64,000 nucleotides of DNA from Billgrantia endophytica (GCF_002879615.1 NZ_PNRF01000010.1:124001-188000); one strand, 5' to 3'. Counted from the first letter of the stretch, positions 36,044 to 45,909 are shown. A program made the numbers and translations. The notes: generated by a model from the sequence alone, not told the origin.

Positions 36044-37159
36044 ATGAAGAAGCTTGCACGCGGCGCCTGTCTCGCCATTACGCTGGGTCTCATCGGTGGT
36101 TGTGCCTGGGCGCCAGGTGGCCACATCGATTACCGGACGACGGACGATATGGAGCTGGATGGCCAGGTCGACATCGTGCCGATCACGCCATCCTTGATCT
36201 CGACTTATCGAGCGCAGAGCAGCGAGCCGAAGGCGAGGCCCATGCCTCCGGAACTGGTCCGCGAGATCGAGGACTACCAGTATCGAGTGGGTTCCGGCGA
36301 TGTGTTGAACATCATTGTCTACGACCATCCCGAGCTGACGATTCCGGCAGGCAGTGAGCGCAGCGCAGCTGAAGCCGGCACCATGGTCCATGCGGGTGGC
36401 ACCATCTATTACCCCTTCGTGGGTACCGTTCAGGTGGCTGGCAGGACCGTGGGCGAGATCCGGCAGATCCTTACCAACCGACTCTCGACCTATATCACCG
36501 ACCCCCAGATCGAGGTCAGTGTGGCGGCCTTCCGCTCCAAGAAATTCTATGTCAGTGGTGAGGTCAACAGTCCGGGGGTGCAACCCATCACCAACGTGCC
36601 GATGACACTGCTTGATGCCATCAGCCAGGCGGGTGGTCCCACCAATGATGCCAACTGGCACCATGTAGCCCTCAATCGTGACGGCAGGGAGATCGCCTTG
36701 TCGCTCTTCGAGATGCTCCACAATGGTGACCTGAGTCGGAATACCCTGATGCAGCCGGGCGACGTTCTCCATGTTTCTTCGTCCGATAATCAGCGGATTT
36801 CGGTGTTGGGTCAGGTCCTCAGTCCGGGACACATTTCGACCGGCAGGGAGCGCTTGAGCCTCACCGATGCGCTGTCTCGTGCGGGGGGTGTCGTCGAGGC
36901 CCGGGCCGAACCTTCCGGCATCTTCGTCATTCGCGGCAATCCTGCCGGCAGCAACAAGATGGCCACCGTCTACCAACTGGATATCTCCAACGCCGTGGCG
37001 CTCAACATGGGGGCATACTTCCCGCTCGAACCACAGGATGTGGTCTACGTCACGTCCGCACCTCTGGCGCGCTGGAACGCTGTCATCAGCCTGCTGCTGC
37101 CGTCCGTCTCCCTGCCAGGCCAGGTGGCCGACTCGGCTGGCGACGTGAGGGACTTGTGA
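36044..37159 (+). CDS. wza: Polysaccharide export outer-membrane lipoprotein Wza
   Basis: A 371-residue lipoprotein forming the outer-membrane export channel for capsule or exopolysaccharide. The signal ends in IGGC with Cys at residue 20. The polysaccharide-export domain begins YQYRVGSGDVLNIIVYDHPEL near 78, and two SLBB domains follow (FYVSGEVNSPGVQPI near 168 and ISVLGQVLSPGHIS near 253). The last 40 residues should span the outer membrane as an amphipathic helix. ATG 36044 is used because it starts the signal peptide and has GGGGAGG upstream. It is followed by wzc. Confidence 0.95.
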   Translation: MKKLARGACLAITLGLIGGCAWAPGGHIDYRTTDDMELDGQVDIVPITPSLISTYRAQSSEPKARPMPPELVREIEDYQYRVGSGDVLNIIVYDHPELTIPAGSERSAAEAGTMVHAGGTIYYPFVGTVQVAGRTVGEIRQILTNRLSTYITDPQIEVSVAAFRSKKFYVSGEVNSPGVQPITNVPMTLLDAISQAGGPTNDANWHHVALNRDGREIALSLFEMLHNGDLSRNTLMQPGDVLHVSSSDNQRISVLGQVLSPGHISTGRERLSLTDALSRAGGVVEARAEPSGIFVIRGNPAGSNKMATVYQLDISNAVALNMGAYFPLEPQDVVYVTSAPLARWNAVISLLLPSVSLPGQVADSAGDVRDL

Positions 37160-37281
37160 TGTATCAGTGCTGAGCCGTGACGGCCCATGCCATGCCAGCG
37201 TTTCCTTGGCTGAGGCCGTCTCACTCCTTGGTTCCGCTTGCCAGCGTGATGTTTACCTACCCTTCCAGGGATGAGGTCAAG

Positions 37282-39525
37282 ATGACGAGCTTGAATGCGA
37301 ACAGAAGTATCGTACAGCCGGGAAGGGACGCATCCTCCTCTCCCCGCGTGTCGCTACCCCACGACGAGAATATCGATCTGGGGCGCATGATCGGCCTACT
37401 GATGGACAACAAGTGGAAGATCTTCTTCCTGACCCTGCTGTTCGGGTTGGGTGGCGCGGTCTATTCGCTGCTGGCGACTCCCTTATACCAGGGGGATGCG
37501 CTGGTCCAGGTCGAGAATACGGGAACGAGAACAGGCGCCGACCAGATTGCCGCCATGCTCCTGCAAGAGGAGCCAAGGACGGCGGCACAGAGGGAGATAC
37601 TGAGCTCCCGGATGATCATGGGCCGGGCGGCAATGCGACAGAAGCTGGACATCTCCGTATCGCCCGAGACACTGCCGGTGATCGGTGGAGCCATCATTCG
37701 TCACCATATCCCGCGACCCGAGTTTGCCCTGGGTCGTCCCGAGATATGGGGAGGGGAGAGCGTGTTCATAGACTCCCTCGCCGTTGAGTCCGAGCTGCTG
37801 AACCTGCCCCTAACCCTGGAGGTCACCGAGGGTGGTGGTTATCGACTGCTCGGGTTAGAGGAGGAGGTCCTGCTGACCGGCCGCCCGGGCGAGAGGGTAA
37901 TGTCCCATGATCCCTGGATCGAGATTCGCGTGAGCGAGCTGCTAGCCCCTCCTGGGGCTCGGTTCACGGTGGTCAAGCGCAGTGAGCAGTCTGCCATCAG
38001 GTACCTGAGGAATCGTTTCAACGTCCTGCAGCGTGGGGAAGGCGACTCGGGCATGCTGCAGCTCGTTCTGACCGGCACCGACCGCGCCGAGGTGGAGTCC
38101 TCGCTGAACGCCATTGCAGAGGTCTATCTGTCCCAAAACATCGCTCGCCAGGCTGCGGAAGCGGAAAACAGTCTCGAGTTTCTTGACCAGCAACTGCCCA
38201 GCGTGCAGGAACAGCTGGTCCAGGCCGAGAATCACTTGAACGCCTACCGTATGGAGCACGAAAGCGTCGACCTTACCCAGGAGACGCAGAATGTGTTGTC
38301 CAGCGTGCTGGATATCGAAAGCCGCCTTAATGACCTGGAGATGCAGGAGAAGGAGCTCGCTCGTCGCTTCACGCCGAACCATCCCGTATACGCTGCACTA
38401 CTGGCCCAGAAGGCGCAGCTCCAGCGCGAGCGTGCCAACCTGGATGAGCGCACCAGCAGCCTGCCTGAGACCCAGCAGCAGGTCCTTCGCATGACCCGCG
38501 ACGTCGAGGTGACCCAGCAGATCTATGTCCAACTGCTCAACCGAATGCAGGAACTGAACATTGCCAAGGCAGCCACGGTAGGTAACGTGCGCATCATCGA
38601 TTTCGCGGTGGTAGCGCCTGGCCAGATCAAGCCCAGGTCCGCCTTGATAGTCATCGTCGCCATGATGGTGGGGCTGTTGTTGACGGTCTGTATCATCCTG
38701 CTGCGCAACATTCTCAACAAGGGGGTCGAGAATGCCGAGCAGTTGGAAGACCTCGGCCTACCGGTCTATGCCACGGTGCCACGCTCCGATGATCAGATGA
38801 AACTCGTCAAGAGAATCAAGCATCGCAAGGACAAGATCAGCAAGCATGCCATCGGTAGCTTTCTGGCCCGGCGCTATCCGACAGACATGGCCATCGAGTC
38901 GATCAGGGGACTGCGTACCAGCCTGCACTTTGCCATGATGGACGCTCCCAACAATGCCATCATGATCACTGGGCCGAGTCCGGGTATCGGCAAGAGCTTC
39001 CTCTCGGCCAACTTGGCCTATGTCTGTGCCCAGGGTGGACAACGGGTGTTGATCATCGATGCCGACATGCGCAAGGGCAACCTGCATCATATCTTCAGCG
39101 ACGAGGCCCAGGGCGGACTCTCCGAGGCGATATCCGGGCAGATCTCGCTGGAAGATGCGATCCATATTTCCGATGTGCCCCACCTCGACTACATGACCCG
39201 TGGCATGGCGCCCCCCAATCCTACCGAGTTGCTCATGGGGCAAAGCTTCGCCAATCTGATCGAGCGTGCATGCGCGGACTATGATCTGGTCCTTATCGAC
39301 ACGCCGCCGATCCTGGCTGTAACCGATGCGTCCTTGATCGGGAAGCTGGTGGGCACCACGCTGCTCGTTGCGCGCTTTGGGGTCAATCCTCTGCGTGAGA
39401 TCAAGATCGCGACCCGACGCCTGGAAAACACCGGCATCCCGGTGAAAGGTTACATCCTCAATGCCATCGAGAAGACCGCTGCGATCAGCTACGGATACGG
39501 TTACTACAGTTATTCCTACAAGTAA
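37282..39525 (+). CDS. wzc: Wzc-type polysaccharide co-polymerase / BY-kinase
   Basis: A 747-residue inner-membrane tyrosine kinase controlling chain length and export with Wza. Wzz domain and first helix near residues 45-70, a long periplasmic coiled region (300-430), second helix near 455-478, then a cytosolic BY-kinase: Walker A GPSPGIGKS near 564, A' VLIIDADMRKG near 589, Walker B LVLIDTPP near 670. The C-terminal cluster YGYGYYSYSYK supplies autophosphorylation tyrosines, removed by Wzb. The ATG at 37282 has GATGAGGT upstream; earlier in-frame starts at 37177 and 37249 are less likely. Wzb is encoded 12 kb away at 51466. Confidence 0.95.
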   Translation: MTSLNANRSIVQPGRDASSSPRVSLPHDENIDLGRMIGLLMDNKWKIFFLTLLFGLGGAVYSLLATPLYQGDALVQVENTGTRTGADQIAAMLLQEEPRTAAQREILSSRMIMGRAAMRQKLDISVSPETLPVIGGAIIRHHIPRPEFALGRPEIWGGESVFIDSLAVESELLNLPLTLEVTEGGGYRLLGLEEEVLLTGRPGERVMSHDPWIEIRVSELLAPPGARFTVVKRSEQSAIRYLRNRFNVLQRGEGDSGMLQLVLTGTDRAEVESSLNAIAEVYLSQNIARQAAEAENSLEFLDQQLPSVQEQLVQAENHLNAYRMEHESVDLTQETQNVLSSVLDIESRLNDLEMQEKELARRFTPNHPVYAALLAQKAQLQRERANLDERTSSLPETQQQVLRMTRDVEVTQQIYVQLLNRMQELNIAKAATVGNVRIIDFAVVAPGQIKPRSALIVIVAMMVGLLLTVCIILLRNILNKGVENAEQLEDLGLPVYATVPRSDDQMKLVKRIKHRKDKISKHAIGSFLARRYPTDMAIESIRGLRTSLHFAMMDAPNNAIMITGPSPGIGKSFLSANLAYVCAQGGQRVLIIDADMRKGNLHHIFSDEAQGGLSEAISGQISLEDAIHISDVPHLDYMTRGMAPPNPTELLMGQSFANLIERACADYDLVLIDTPPILAVTDASLIGKLVGTTLLVARFGVNPLREIKIATRRLENTGIPVKGYILNAIEKTAAISYGYGYYSYSYK

Positions 39526-39621
39526 CCCAAGATTCCCCGGCTGGCACCGTCAGCCGGGGGATGATGAAGCGTTCGACTCTCATTCGGTTAATCGGCAATC
39601 GCTCAGCGAAGGTAGGAAACC

Positions 39622-40953
39622 GTGAGATACCAGACTCGCACAGAAGACGTCGGCAGTTTTCGAGGCCTCCGTTACATACATGGAGTCACCTTCTTCAATA
39701 TAAGCATGCTGACGCTTTTTCTGTATCTCTATCTGTTGTCCCCCTATTTTGACCTTCGTGTCATGGTGCTGCATGGGGGCGTTTTGTCCATCCTATTGTT
39801 TCTACTGGTCAACTTGCGACTTGTCGTCAAGGCGTTGCAACAGGAATCTCTGATTCTGATCTATATAATCTTCTGCCTGTATTGCCTGTATAACCTGGTC
39901 ATGATCACGATCTACTCGGAGGCCTTCACCACGAGCTTCCTGACGTACATGATCCAGGTGTGTTTTTATCTACTGACGGGGTTTGTCCTGGCCCAGTACC
40001 TGATGCAGAAGGCACTTGATGTGGATCAGGTGATTACCCTTTGTTTCAAGCTGGTCTCTTTTGTCGTACTCGTGAATGCCATGGTTATCATACTGGAATA
40101 TCAATTTCCTCCGTTCAGGCATCTTGTGGAGTCCATGCTCTACCAGCCGGAAGACGCCAATATTAATTACCTGACTCGTGAGTATCGCCTTCGGGGAATC
40201 GCCTCGGGGGGGGCGGCCAATCTGTCCCTGCTTCATGGTACCGTGTTGATCATTCTCCAGGCGCTCTATATCAAGAAGAAAATTGGTCTGCTCTATACCC
40301 TGGTGGCTTCCGTGGCTATCTTTACTTCGCTGCTGTTCATAGGCCGCACCGGTATTCTGTTGGCTTTTATCGGCATTGTGATGTTTCATCTGCTAAATCT
40401 CATGATGGCGAGAGAAAAGCTGTCCTTCCACCGCATACTTCTCTATTTTATAGTCGCATCTGTTGTTCTTGTCGCTCCTCCGGTCTTTGCCATCTTGTTC
40501 CCGGAGAACGTGCTTGCCTACTCAATTAATTTCTTCTACCAAGGCATGGAGGGGATTCAGCAGGAGGGCACCACCAGGACCGTCGCCAGGATGTTCGAGA
40601 TACCCGACATCTGGACGAAGCTGATATTTGGTGTAGGCGCCCATTGGGGGGACTTCACGCTACAGGGGCGTGTGGATGCGGGTTACATGAAAATGTTGAC
40701 GGCCTTGGGCATCCCTATTGCTGTTAGTTTCTACCTTTTCTACGCCTATTTGGCCAGGTATCTCTTGATGATTACACACTACAAGAGCATCTGGATCGTG
40801 TTGATGGTCGTCATGTTCATCGCCGAGATCAAGGAGCCATTTATCTTCAAGGGGTATTCGGCGCGAATGATCTGGATGATGATTGGTATTGGAGTCTGTT
40901 ACTCCTTCTGCTCTCCTTATTATACTAATGAGAGGGTGCCAGAAGCACAATGA
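39622..40953 (+). CDS. Wzy-like O-antigen/exopolysaccharide polymerase
   Basis: A 443-residue hydrophobic protein with about eleven membrane helices and a long periplasmic loop near residues 300-350, the layout of Wzy/O-antigen ligase-like enzymes that join repeat units. GRTG near 235 resembles the helix-capping motif often seen in this family. Sequence conservation in the family is poor, so the call rests on topology and place after wzc. The GTG start at 39622 follows AGGTAGGA; no better start is near. Base composition is lower in GC than the flanks. Confidence 0.78.
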   Translation: MRYQTRTEDVGSFRGLRYIHGVTFFNISMLTLFLYLYLLSPYFDLRVMVLHGGVLSILLFLLVNLRLVVKALQQESLILIYIIFCLYCLYNLVMITIYSEAFTTSFLTYMIQVCFYLLTGFVLAQYLMQKALDVDQVITLCFKLVSFVVLVNAMVIILEYQFPPFRHLVESMLYQPEDANINYLTREYRLRGIASGGAANLSLLHGTVLIILQALYIKKKIGLLYTLVASVAIFTSLLFIGRTGILLAFIGIVMFHLLNLMMAREKLSFHRILLYFIVASVVLVAPPVFAILFPENVLAYSINFFYQGMEGIQQEGTTRTVARMFEIPDIWTKLIFGVGAHWGDFTLQGRVDAGYMKMLTALGIPIAVSFYLFYAYLARYLLMITHYKSIWIVLMVVMFIAEIKEPFIFKGYSARMIWMMIGIGVCYSFCSPYYTNERVPEAQ

Positions 40954-41022
40954 GGCTTTCGTTTTCCTGGATGTTGAACATTCAAAAAGCGAGTTTTCTC
41001 TCAAGGATGTGTGGAGATTGCT

Positions 41023-41967
41023 ATGCGCCCAACAGTTACCGTCGTGATTCCTGTCTATAACAAGGCGAAATATGTTGGCAGAGCCATCCAGTCTGTGCTC
41101 GATCAGACCTATTCGGTTCTGGAGTTGTTGATTGTCGATGATGCCTCTACGGATGAGAGCATGAAGAAGGTGGCGGCATTCGATGATCCACGTATCAGGG
41201 TGCTCAGTAGAACCAAGTCTGGCCCGGGAGGCTATGCTGCCCGGAACCTCGGCATCAGGCATGCAGCAGGAGACTGGATTGGGTTTCTGGATGCCGACGA
41301 TTTCTGGTTTCCTGAACATATTGAGCATGCTATGGGGGTTGCGAGAGTATTTCCTGATGTTCCAATCATCTCCGCAGGCCGTATCGATCAGGTCGGTACT
41401 GAACAGAAGTTGGACCCATTTTCCGAGCGCTTCATGCCGGAGGGGACACAGGTTCTCTATCTTGCCGATTATCTGCAGTACGCATGTAAAGGAATGCGTT
41501 GCATACAAACCAATACGATACTGCTGAAAAGGGCGGCTCTGTTCAGTTACTTGGTCTTTCCGGAAGGGCGCGCCAACCGCTCCGGTGATCTATTTGCTTG
41601 GGTTCAGCTCATGGCGAAGCTGAAGTGTATGGTCTGGTCGCCCCATGTCGCTGCGATTTCCTATCGTGATGTCGTCGGTGTTTCCAGAACGGCTATACCT
41701 TCGATACACCTTTTTCGTCAGATGGTCGATGAGTTCGGACCTTACGAAAATGACAAGGATGAAAGGTGGTTGAAAAGCTATGCCAACAAGATGATCAAAT
41801 ATGCTTGGCTGGAAGCAAGGAAGAAGAGGGTGGCTTTGCCCATGTTACTGCTTCCAAGATCATTTTACTGGATGAGCGATGTGCCTTATTGCTTGAAGTG
41901 GACCCTTATTTCTCTGGTTCCCTTCGGCATTCTGGAGTGGATGAAACAGGGTTTCCAGACGGACTAA
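41023..41967 (+). CDS. GT2 glycosyltransferase
   Basis: A 314-residue GT-A enzyme. VVIPVYNKAKYVGRAIQSVL at residue 7, VDDASTDES near 38 and DADD at 90-93 are the nucleotide-sugar and metal sites. The C-terminal 100 residues hold amphipathic or membrane-associated helices. ATG 41023 was preferred over the GTG at 41011 because TGGAG fits the ATG. Donor and acceptor unknown. Codon use is AT-richer than the core genes. Confidence 0.85.
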   Translation: MRPTVTVVIPVYNKAKYVGRAIQSVLDQTYSVLELLIVDDASTDESMKKVAAFDDPRIRVLSRTKSGPGGYAARNLGIRHAAGDWIGFLDADDFWFPEHIEHAMGVARVFPDVPIISAGRIDQVGTEQKLDPFSERFMPEGTQVLYLADYLQYACKGMRCIQTNTILLKRAALFSYLVFPEGRANRSGDLFAWVQLMAKLKCMVWSPHVAAISYRDVVGVSRTAIPSIHLFRQMVDEFGPYENDKDERWLKSYANKMIKYAWLEARKKRVALPMLLLPRSFYWMSDVPYCLKWTLISLVPFGILEWMKQGFQTD

Positions 41968-42002
41968 AGCGCGCTGGTGGACACCAAAGCCGAGGCTCAT
42001 AG

Positions 42003-43172
42003 ATGCATATTGTGCATGTCATTACCAGCCTGTTTCCCGGGGGAGCCCAGTCTGCTCTGTGCCGGCTCTGCATGAGCGACTCAAGCAACCGGCATACCGT
42101 CATTACCATGATCGGCGGCGGGGACCTCGAGGAGCCACTGCGCCGACACGGGGTGATGGTCGAGTCGCTGGGGTTTTCCCGTCAGGCAGGACTGCTGTCC
42201 GGGGGAGTGGCGCTCTGGCGGTGCCTGAGACGCTACGAGCCCGATCTCGTCCAGACCTGGATGTATCACCCTGACCTGATCGGTGGGGTCTGTGCGCGCC
42301 TGGCCGGCATCCGCCACGTGTGCTGGGGCATCCGACATACTGCCCTGGAAGCTGGGCGCAGCTCTCGCTCATCGATTCTCGCGGCCAAGCTCTGCGCGAG
42401 ACTCTCCGGCCTGGTGCCCAAGCGTATCGTCTGCTGTGCCAACGAAGCGGCCAGGCTGCATGCGGCTCTCGGCTATCAAGCCGACAAGATGGTGGTGATC
42501 GCCAATGGCTATGACCTCTCCGACTTTCGCCCCTATGAACATCGGGACGTGCTGGCACACAGGAAGGCACTGCTGGGATCTGACGCTGCACGCCCCATCC
42601 TGGGCATGGTCGGCCGGTTCAATGCCCAGAAGGATCATGAAAATCTCCTGAGGGCGCTCACTGAGGTCAAGTCCCGCGGCCACGACTTCCTGTGCCTGCT
42701 GGTAGGGGCCGATCTCGACGAGGGGAATGCCACCCTGGTTGGCTGGATCCACGAACTGGGACTGACTGCCGATACCCGCCTGCTGGGACTTCGATCGGAT
42801 ATTCCCGAGATAATGAACTGCCTGGACCTGCATGTCCTCTCCAGCGCCTTCGGTGAAGCCTTTCCCAATGTGATCGCCGAAGCCATGGCCTGTGGTACGC
42901 CCTGCGTGGGGACCGATGTCGGTGACACTTCTCTCATTATCGGTGAAACGGGTTGGGTCGTGCCTCCGCGCGATGCCATGGCATTGGCGGATGCGATCCA
43001 GGCTGCACTGGTGGAACGCGAAACCCTTCTCAGGGGCTGGGTCGAGCGTCGCCTCGGTTGTGCAGAGCGAATACGGAGTCACTTCACCATCGACCGAATG
43101 GTGGCGTCATACAACGAAGTTTGGGTCGGTTGTCTGGGTGTCGCGGATACAATGGAAAGGGGACGTCCATGA
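42003..43172 (+). CDS. GT4 glycosyltransferase
   Basis: A 389-residue GT-B enzyme. The N-terminal acceptor domain begins HIVHVITSLFPGGAQSALCRL; the C-terminal donor domain has GMVGRFNAQKDHENLLRAL near 200 and SSAFGEAFPNVIAEAMACGTPCVGTDVG near 280, the family's E-x7-E region. It overlaps the following GT4 gene by 4 bases, so the pair is translationally coupled and probably acts in sequence on the same lipid-linked acceptor. Confidence 0.9.
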   Translation: MHIVHVITSLFPGGAQSALCRLCMSDSSNRHTVITMIGGGDLEEPLRRHGVMVESLGFSRQAGLLSGGVALWRCLRRYEPDLVQTWMYHPDLIGGVCARLAGIRHVCWGIRHTALEAGRSSRSSILAAKLCARLSGLVPKRIVCCANEAARLHAALGYQADKMVVIANGYDLSDFRPYEHRDVLAHRKALLGSDAARPILGMVGRFNAQKDHENLLRALTEVKSRGHDFLCLLVGADLDEGNATLVGWIHELGLTADTRLLGLRSDIPEIMNCLDLHVLSSAFGEAFPNVIAEAMACGTPCVGTDVGDTSLIIGETGWVVPPRDAMALADAIQAALVERETLLRGWVERRLGCAERIRSHFTIDRMVASYNEVWVGCLGVADTMERGRP

Positions 43173-44296
43173 AATTTCTCATCATCGCCGGTGCGCCGGG
43201 ATCATTGATCAGATTCCGTGGTCACCTTATCTCGGACTTGATCGAACAGGGGCTGACGGTGCATGCCGCAGGCCCCGATCTTCCGCCGGACAGCGAGATC
43301 CGTGCCCTGCTGGAACAGAAGGGGGCACATGTCCATGAGATCTACCTCAAGCGTGCCGGCATGAATCTCGTGGATGACCTTCGCACCCTGGTCGATTTGG
43401 CACAGCTCATGCGCCGGGTCAGGCCCGACTACGTGCTTGGCTACACCGTCAAACCAGTGATCTTCGGTACCCTGGCCGGTGCCCTGGCGGGGTGCCCGCA
43501 GCGCTTCGCCTTGATCACCGGGCTGGGCTACGCCTTTTCGGAATACAGTGAGAACCATAGGCAGTGCCTGGTAGGCGGCATCGTGACCCGTCTCTATCGC
43601 CAGTCGCTGCGGCATGCTCACAAGGTCTTCTTCCAGAACCCTGATGACCAGACGCTGTTTCGGCAACTGGGCGTGTTGAACGGCACCACCCCCTCGGTGG
43701 TGGTCAACGGTTCCGGCGTCGATATCGAGCATTACGCTCCGCGTGACTATCCCGGCCGTGTCACCTTCGTGCTGATTTCCCGATTGCTGATCGACAAGGG
43801 CGTCAGGGAATACGTCGAGGCCGCCTATCGTCTCAAGGAAGCATTTCCCGAGGCGACTTTCCTGCTGGTAGGAGGCTTGGACAACACTACCAGATCGATC
43901 ACTCTTCAGGAGCTGGACAGATGGGTGGCGGACGAGGTTATCACCTATCTCGGCAAGCTCGATGACGTGCGAGAGGCGCTGGCGACAGCCAGCGTGTTCG
44001 TACTGCCCACCTTCTATCGTGAGGGGATCCCTCGCACCATCCTCGAGGCCTTGGCCATGGGGCGTCCGGTTATCACCACCAATACGCCAGGCTGCCGGGA
44101 GACCGTCGTGGATGGGGAAAACGGTTATCTGGTGCCACCACGGGATACGGACCGACTGGCCAGTGCCATGCGCAAGTTTCTCGAGGACCCTGAGCTGACG
44201 GTAGGCATGGGCAAGCGTGCGCGAGAAGCAGCCCTGACGAAGTACGATGTTCGGCTGGTCAATGCCGCCATGCTCAAGGAGATGGGGATATCATGA
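43169..44296 (+). CDS. GT4 glycosyltransferase, PglA-like
   Basis: A 375-residue GT-B enzyme. The N-terminal part (APGSLIRFRGHLISDLIEQG) and YTVKPVIFGTLAGALAGCPQRFALITGLGYAF resemble PglA-type enzymes that add a HexNAc to undecaprenyl-diphospho-bacillosamine. The donor domain has LLIDKGVREYVEAA near 205 and YREGIPRTILEALAMGRPVITT near 290. Four-base overlaps with both neighbours tie it to the preceding GT4 and to the PglC-type transferase that follows, which supports a role as second-step enzyme. Confidence 0.83.
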   Translation: MKFLIIAGAPGSLIRFRGHLISDLIEQGLTVHAAGPDLPPDSEIRALLEQKGAHVHEIYLKRAGMNLVDDLRTLVDLAQLMRRVRPDYVLGYTVKPVIFGTLAGALAGCPQRFALITGLGYAFSEYSENHRQCLVGGIVTRLYRQSLRHAHKVFFQNPDDQTLFRQLGVLNGTTPSVVVNGSGVDIEHYAPRDYPGRVTFVLISRLLIDKGVREYVEAAYRLKEAFPEATFLLVGGLDNTTRSITLQELDRWVADEVITYLGKLDDVREALATASVFVLPTFYREGIPRTILEALAMGRPVITTNTPGCRETVVDGENGYLVPPRDTDRLASAMRKFLEDPELTVGMGKRAREAALTKYDVRLVNAAMLKEMGIS

Positions 44297-44919
44297 TCAA
44301 ACGATTCTTCGATCTCCTCGTCGCCACGGGCCTGCTGATTGTGCTGGCCCCGCTGCTCCTGGTGGTGGCCCTGCTGGTCCGCAGGAAACTTGGTGCACCG
44401 GTGCTCTTTACCCAGCAGCGTCCGGGCTTGCATGGCAAGCCGTTTCAGATGATCAAGTTTCGCACCATGCTGGATATGCGTGACCAACATGGCCAGTTAT
44501 TACCCTCGGAACAGCGCCTGACACCGTTCGGAAAGTTCTTGCGTTCAACCAGCCTGGACGAGTTGCCCGAACTCTGGAACGTCCTCAGGGGGGACATGAG
44601 TCTGGTGGGACCGCGGCCGCTGCTGATGGACTACTTGCCGCTCTATACCCCCGAGCAGTTCCGGCGTCATGAGGTGCGTCCCGGTATCACCGGCTGGGCA
44701 CAGGTCAACGGTCGCAATGCCCTCACCTGGGAGGATAAGTTTCGTCTCGATGTCTGGTACGTCGATAACGCGACACTCGTCACGGACATGAAGATCCTGC
44801 TGCTCACGGTCAGGAAGGTCCTTGGGCGAGACGGCATCGTGGCAGATGGCCACACCATCACGCCGCGCTTTCGCGGCAACCTTTCCTCCAGGGATGCGGC
44901 TCAGCACCATGAACACTAA
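44293..44919 (+). CDS. Initiating phospho-sugar transferase (PglC-type monotopic PGT)
   Basis: A 208-residue small phosphoglycosyltransferase that moves a phospho-sugar from its UDP form to undecaprenyl phosphate. One re-entrant N-terminal helix (residues 1-30, MIKRFFDLLVATGLLIVLAPLLL), then FRTM, STSLDELPELWNVLRGDMSLVGPRPLL with the Asp-Glu catalytic pair, and RPGITGWAQVNGRNALTWEDKF. Size matches PglC rather than the long WcaJ/WbaP enzymes. Neighbouring aminotransferase, acetyltransferase and 4,6-dehydratase genes suggest UDP-diacetylbacillosamine as donor. Confidence 0.92.
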   Translation: MIKRFFDLLVATGLLIVLAPLLLVVALLVRRKLGAPVLFTQQRPGLHGKPFQMIKFRTMLDMRDQHGQLLPSEQRLTPFGKFLRSTSLDELPELWNVLRGDMSLVGPRPLLMDYLPLYTPEQFRRHEVRPGITGWAQVNGRNALTWEDKFRLDVWYVDNATLVTDMKILLLTVRKVLGRDGIVADGHTITPRFRGNLSSRDAAQHHEH

Positions 44920-45874
44920 TATACTGATTCTCTCGGCCGGTCGGCGGGTGGAACTGCTCGAGGCGTTCCGCATGGCGCTTCACGAACGCGCTCCCGGAGC
45001 CCGGATCCTGGCCGCCGATATCGGCACCTCCCTCTCGGCGGCTTGCCACGTGGCCGATCAGAGCTTTACGGTCCCGCGCATAGGGGCACCGGATTATATC
45101 GATGCGCTGCTCTCGCTGTGTCGGGAGCAGAAAGTGGGCATGATCATTCCCACCATCGACACGGAACTGTTGATACTTTCTCATCACCGTGGCCACTTCA
45201 TTCGGTTGGGTGTCGCACCGATCGTCGCCGATGAAACGCTGATCGAAGCCTGTCGTGACAAGCGTCTCACCGCCAAGCTTTTTACGTCACTGACGATCGC
45301 TACCCCGGCCATCTACCCCCGCGATGCCTTGGTCTTTCCCTGCTTCTGCAAGCCTTATGATGGCAGCAGTGGCCTGGGGGCAACCGTGGTTTCGGGTCCC
45401 CATTCCCTTACCGAGGAAATGCTCGACAACGAGAAGAACATCTTCATGGAGTTGATCGATGAGGGTTACCAGGAGTACACCGTCGATGTCTACTATGATC
45501 GTTGCGGTCAACTGCGTTGCCTGGTACCTCGCCAGCGGCTCGAAGTGCGCGCCGGCGAGGTGAGCAAGTGCATCACCCGACGTGGATTCGTCCACGATTA
45601 CCTGGCGGAGCGTTTGCCGCACCTGAAGGGGGCACGTGGCTGCATTACCGTCCAGTTGTTCTACAACCACCATACGCAAGACATCAAGGCGCTGGAGATC
45701 AACCCGCGCTTCGGCGGAGGCTTTCCTCTCGCTGACGCCGCCGGTGCCCACTATCCGGCGTGGCTGATCGATGAATATTTCCTGGGGCATGACATCGACT
45801 TCTACGACAGCTGGGATGCGAATCTCATGATGCTGCGCTATGACGCCAAGGTGCTGGTTCGGCCAGGTCGGTAG
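44909..45874 (+). CDS. ATP-grasp ligase of unknown substrate
   Basis: A 321-residue ATP-grasp enzyme. It opens NILILSAGRRVELLEAFR, the CarB/PylC-like preATP-grasp fold; the ATP site includes FPCFCKPYDGSSGLGATVV near 148 and the metal-binding ALEINPRFGGGFPLADAAG near 272. Such enzymes join a carboxylate to an amine or similar nucleophile. ATG 44909 starts the conserved part and overlaps the transferase gene by 11 bases. Its place between PglC-like and PglE-like genes suggests it modifies the amino sugar or its activated form. Confidence 0.82.
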   Translation: MNTNILILSAGRRVELLEAFRMALHERAPGARILAADIGTSLSAACHVADQSFTVPRIGAPDYIDALLSLCREQKVGMIIPTIDTELLILSHHRGHFIRLGVAPIVADETLIEACRDKRLTAKLFTSLTIATPAIYPRDALVFPCFCKPYDGSSGLGATVVSGPHSLTEEMLDNEKNIFMELIDEGYQEYTVDVYYDRCGQLRCLVPRQRLEVRAGEVSKCITRRGFVHDYLAERLPHLKGARGCITVQLFYNHHTQDIKALEINPRFGGGFPLADAAGAHYPAWLIDEYFLGHDIDFYDSWDANLMMLRYDAKVLVRPGR

Positions 45875-45909
45875 GTCGACGGCACGCCTGACCACAGGAG
45901 GGCAATGCA

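Noticed and set aside
37177..37281. Longer N-terminus for Wzc from a GTG at 37177
   Set aside because: The extra residues show no homology, while ATG 37282 has a ribosome-binding site and gives the usual family length.
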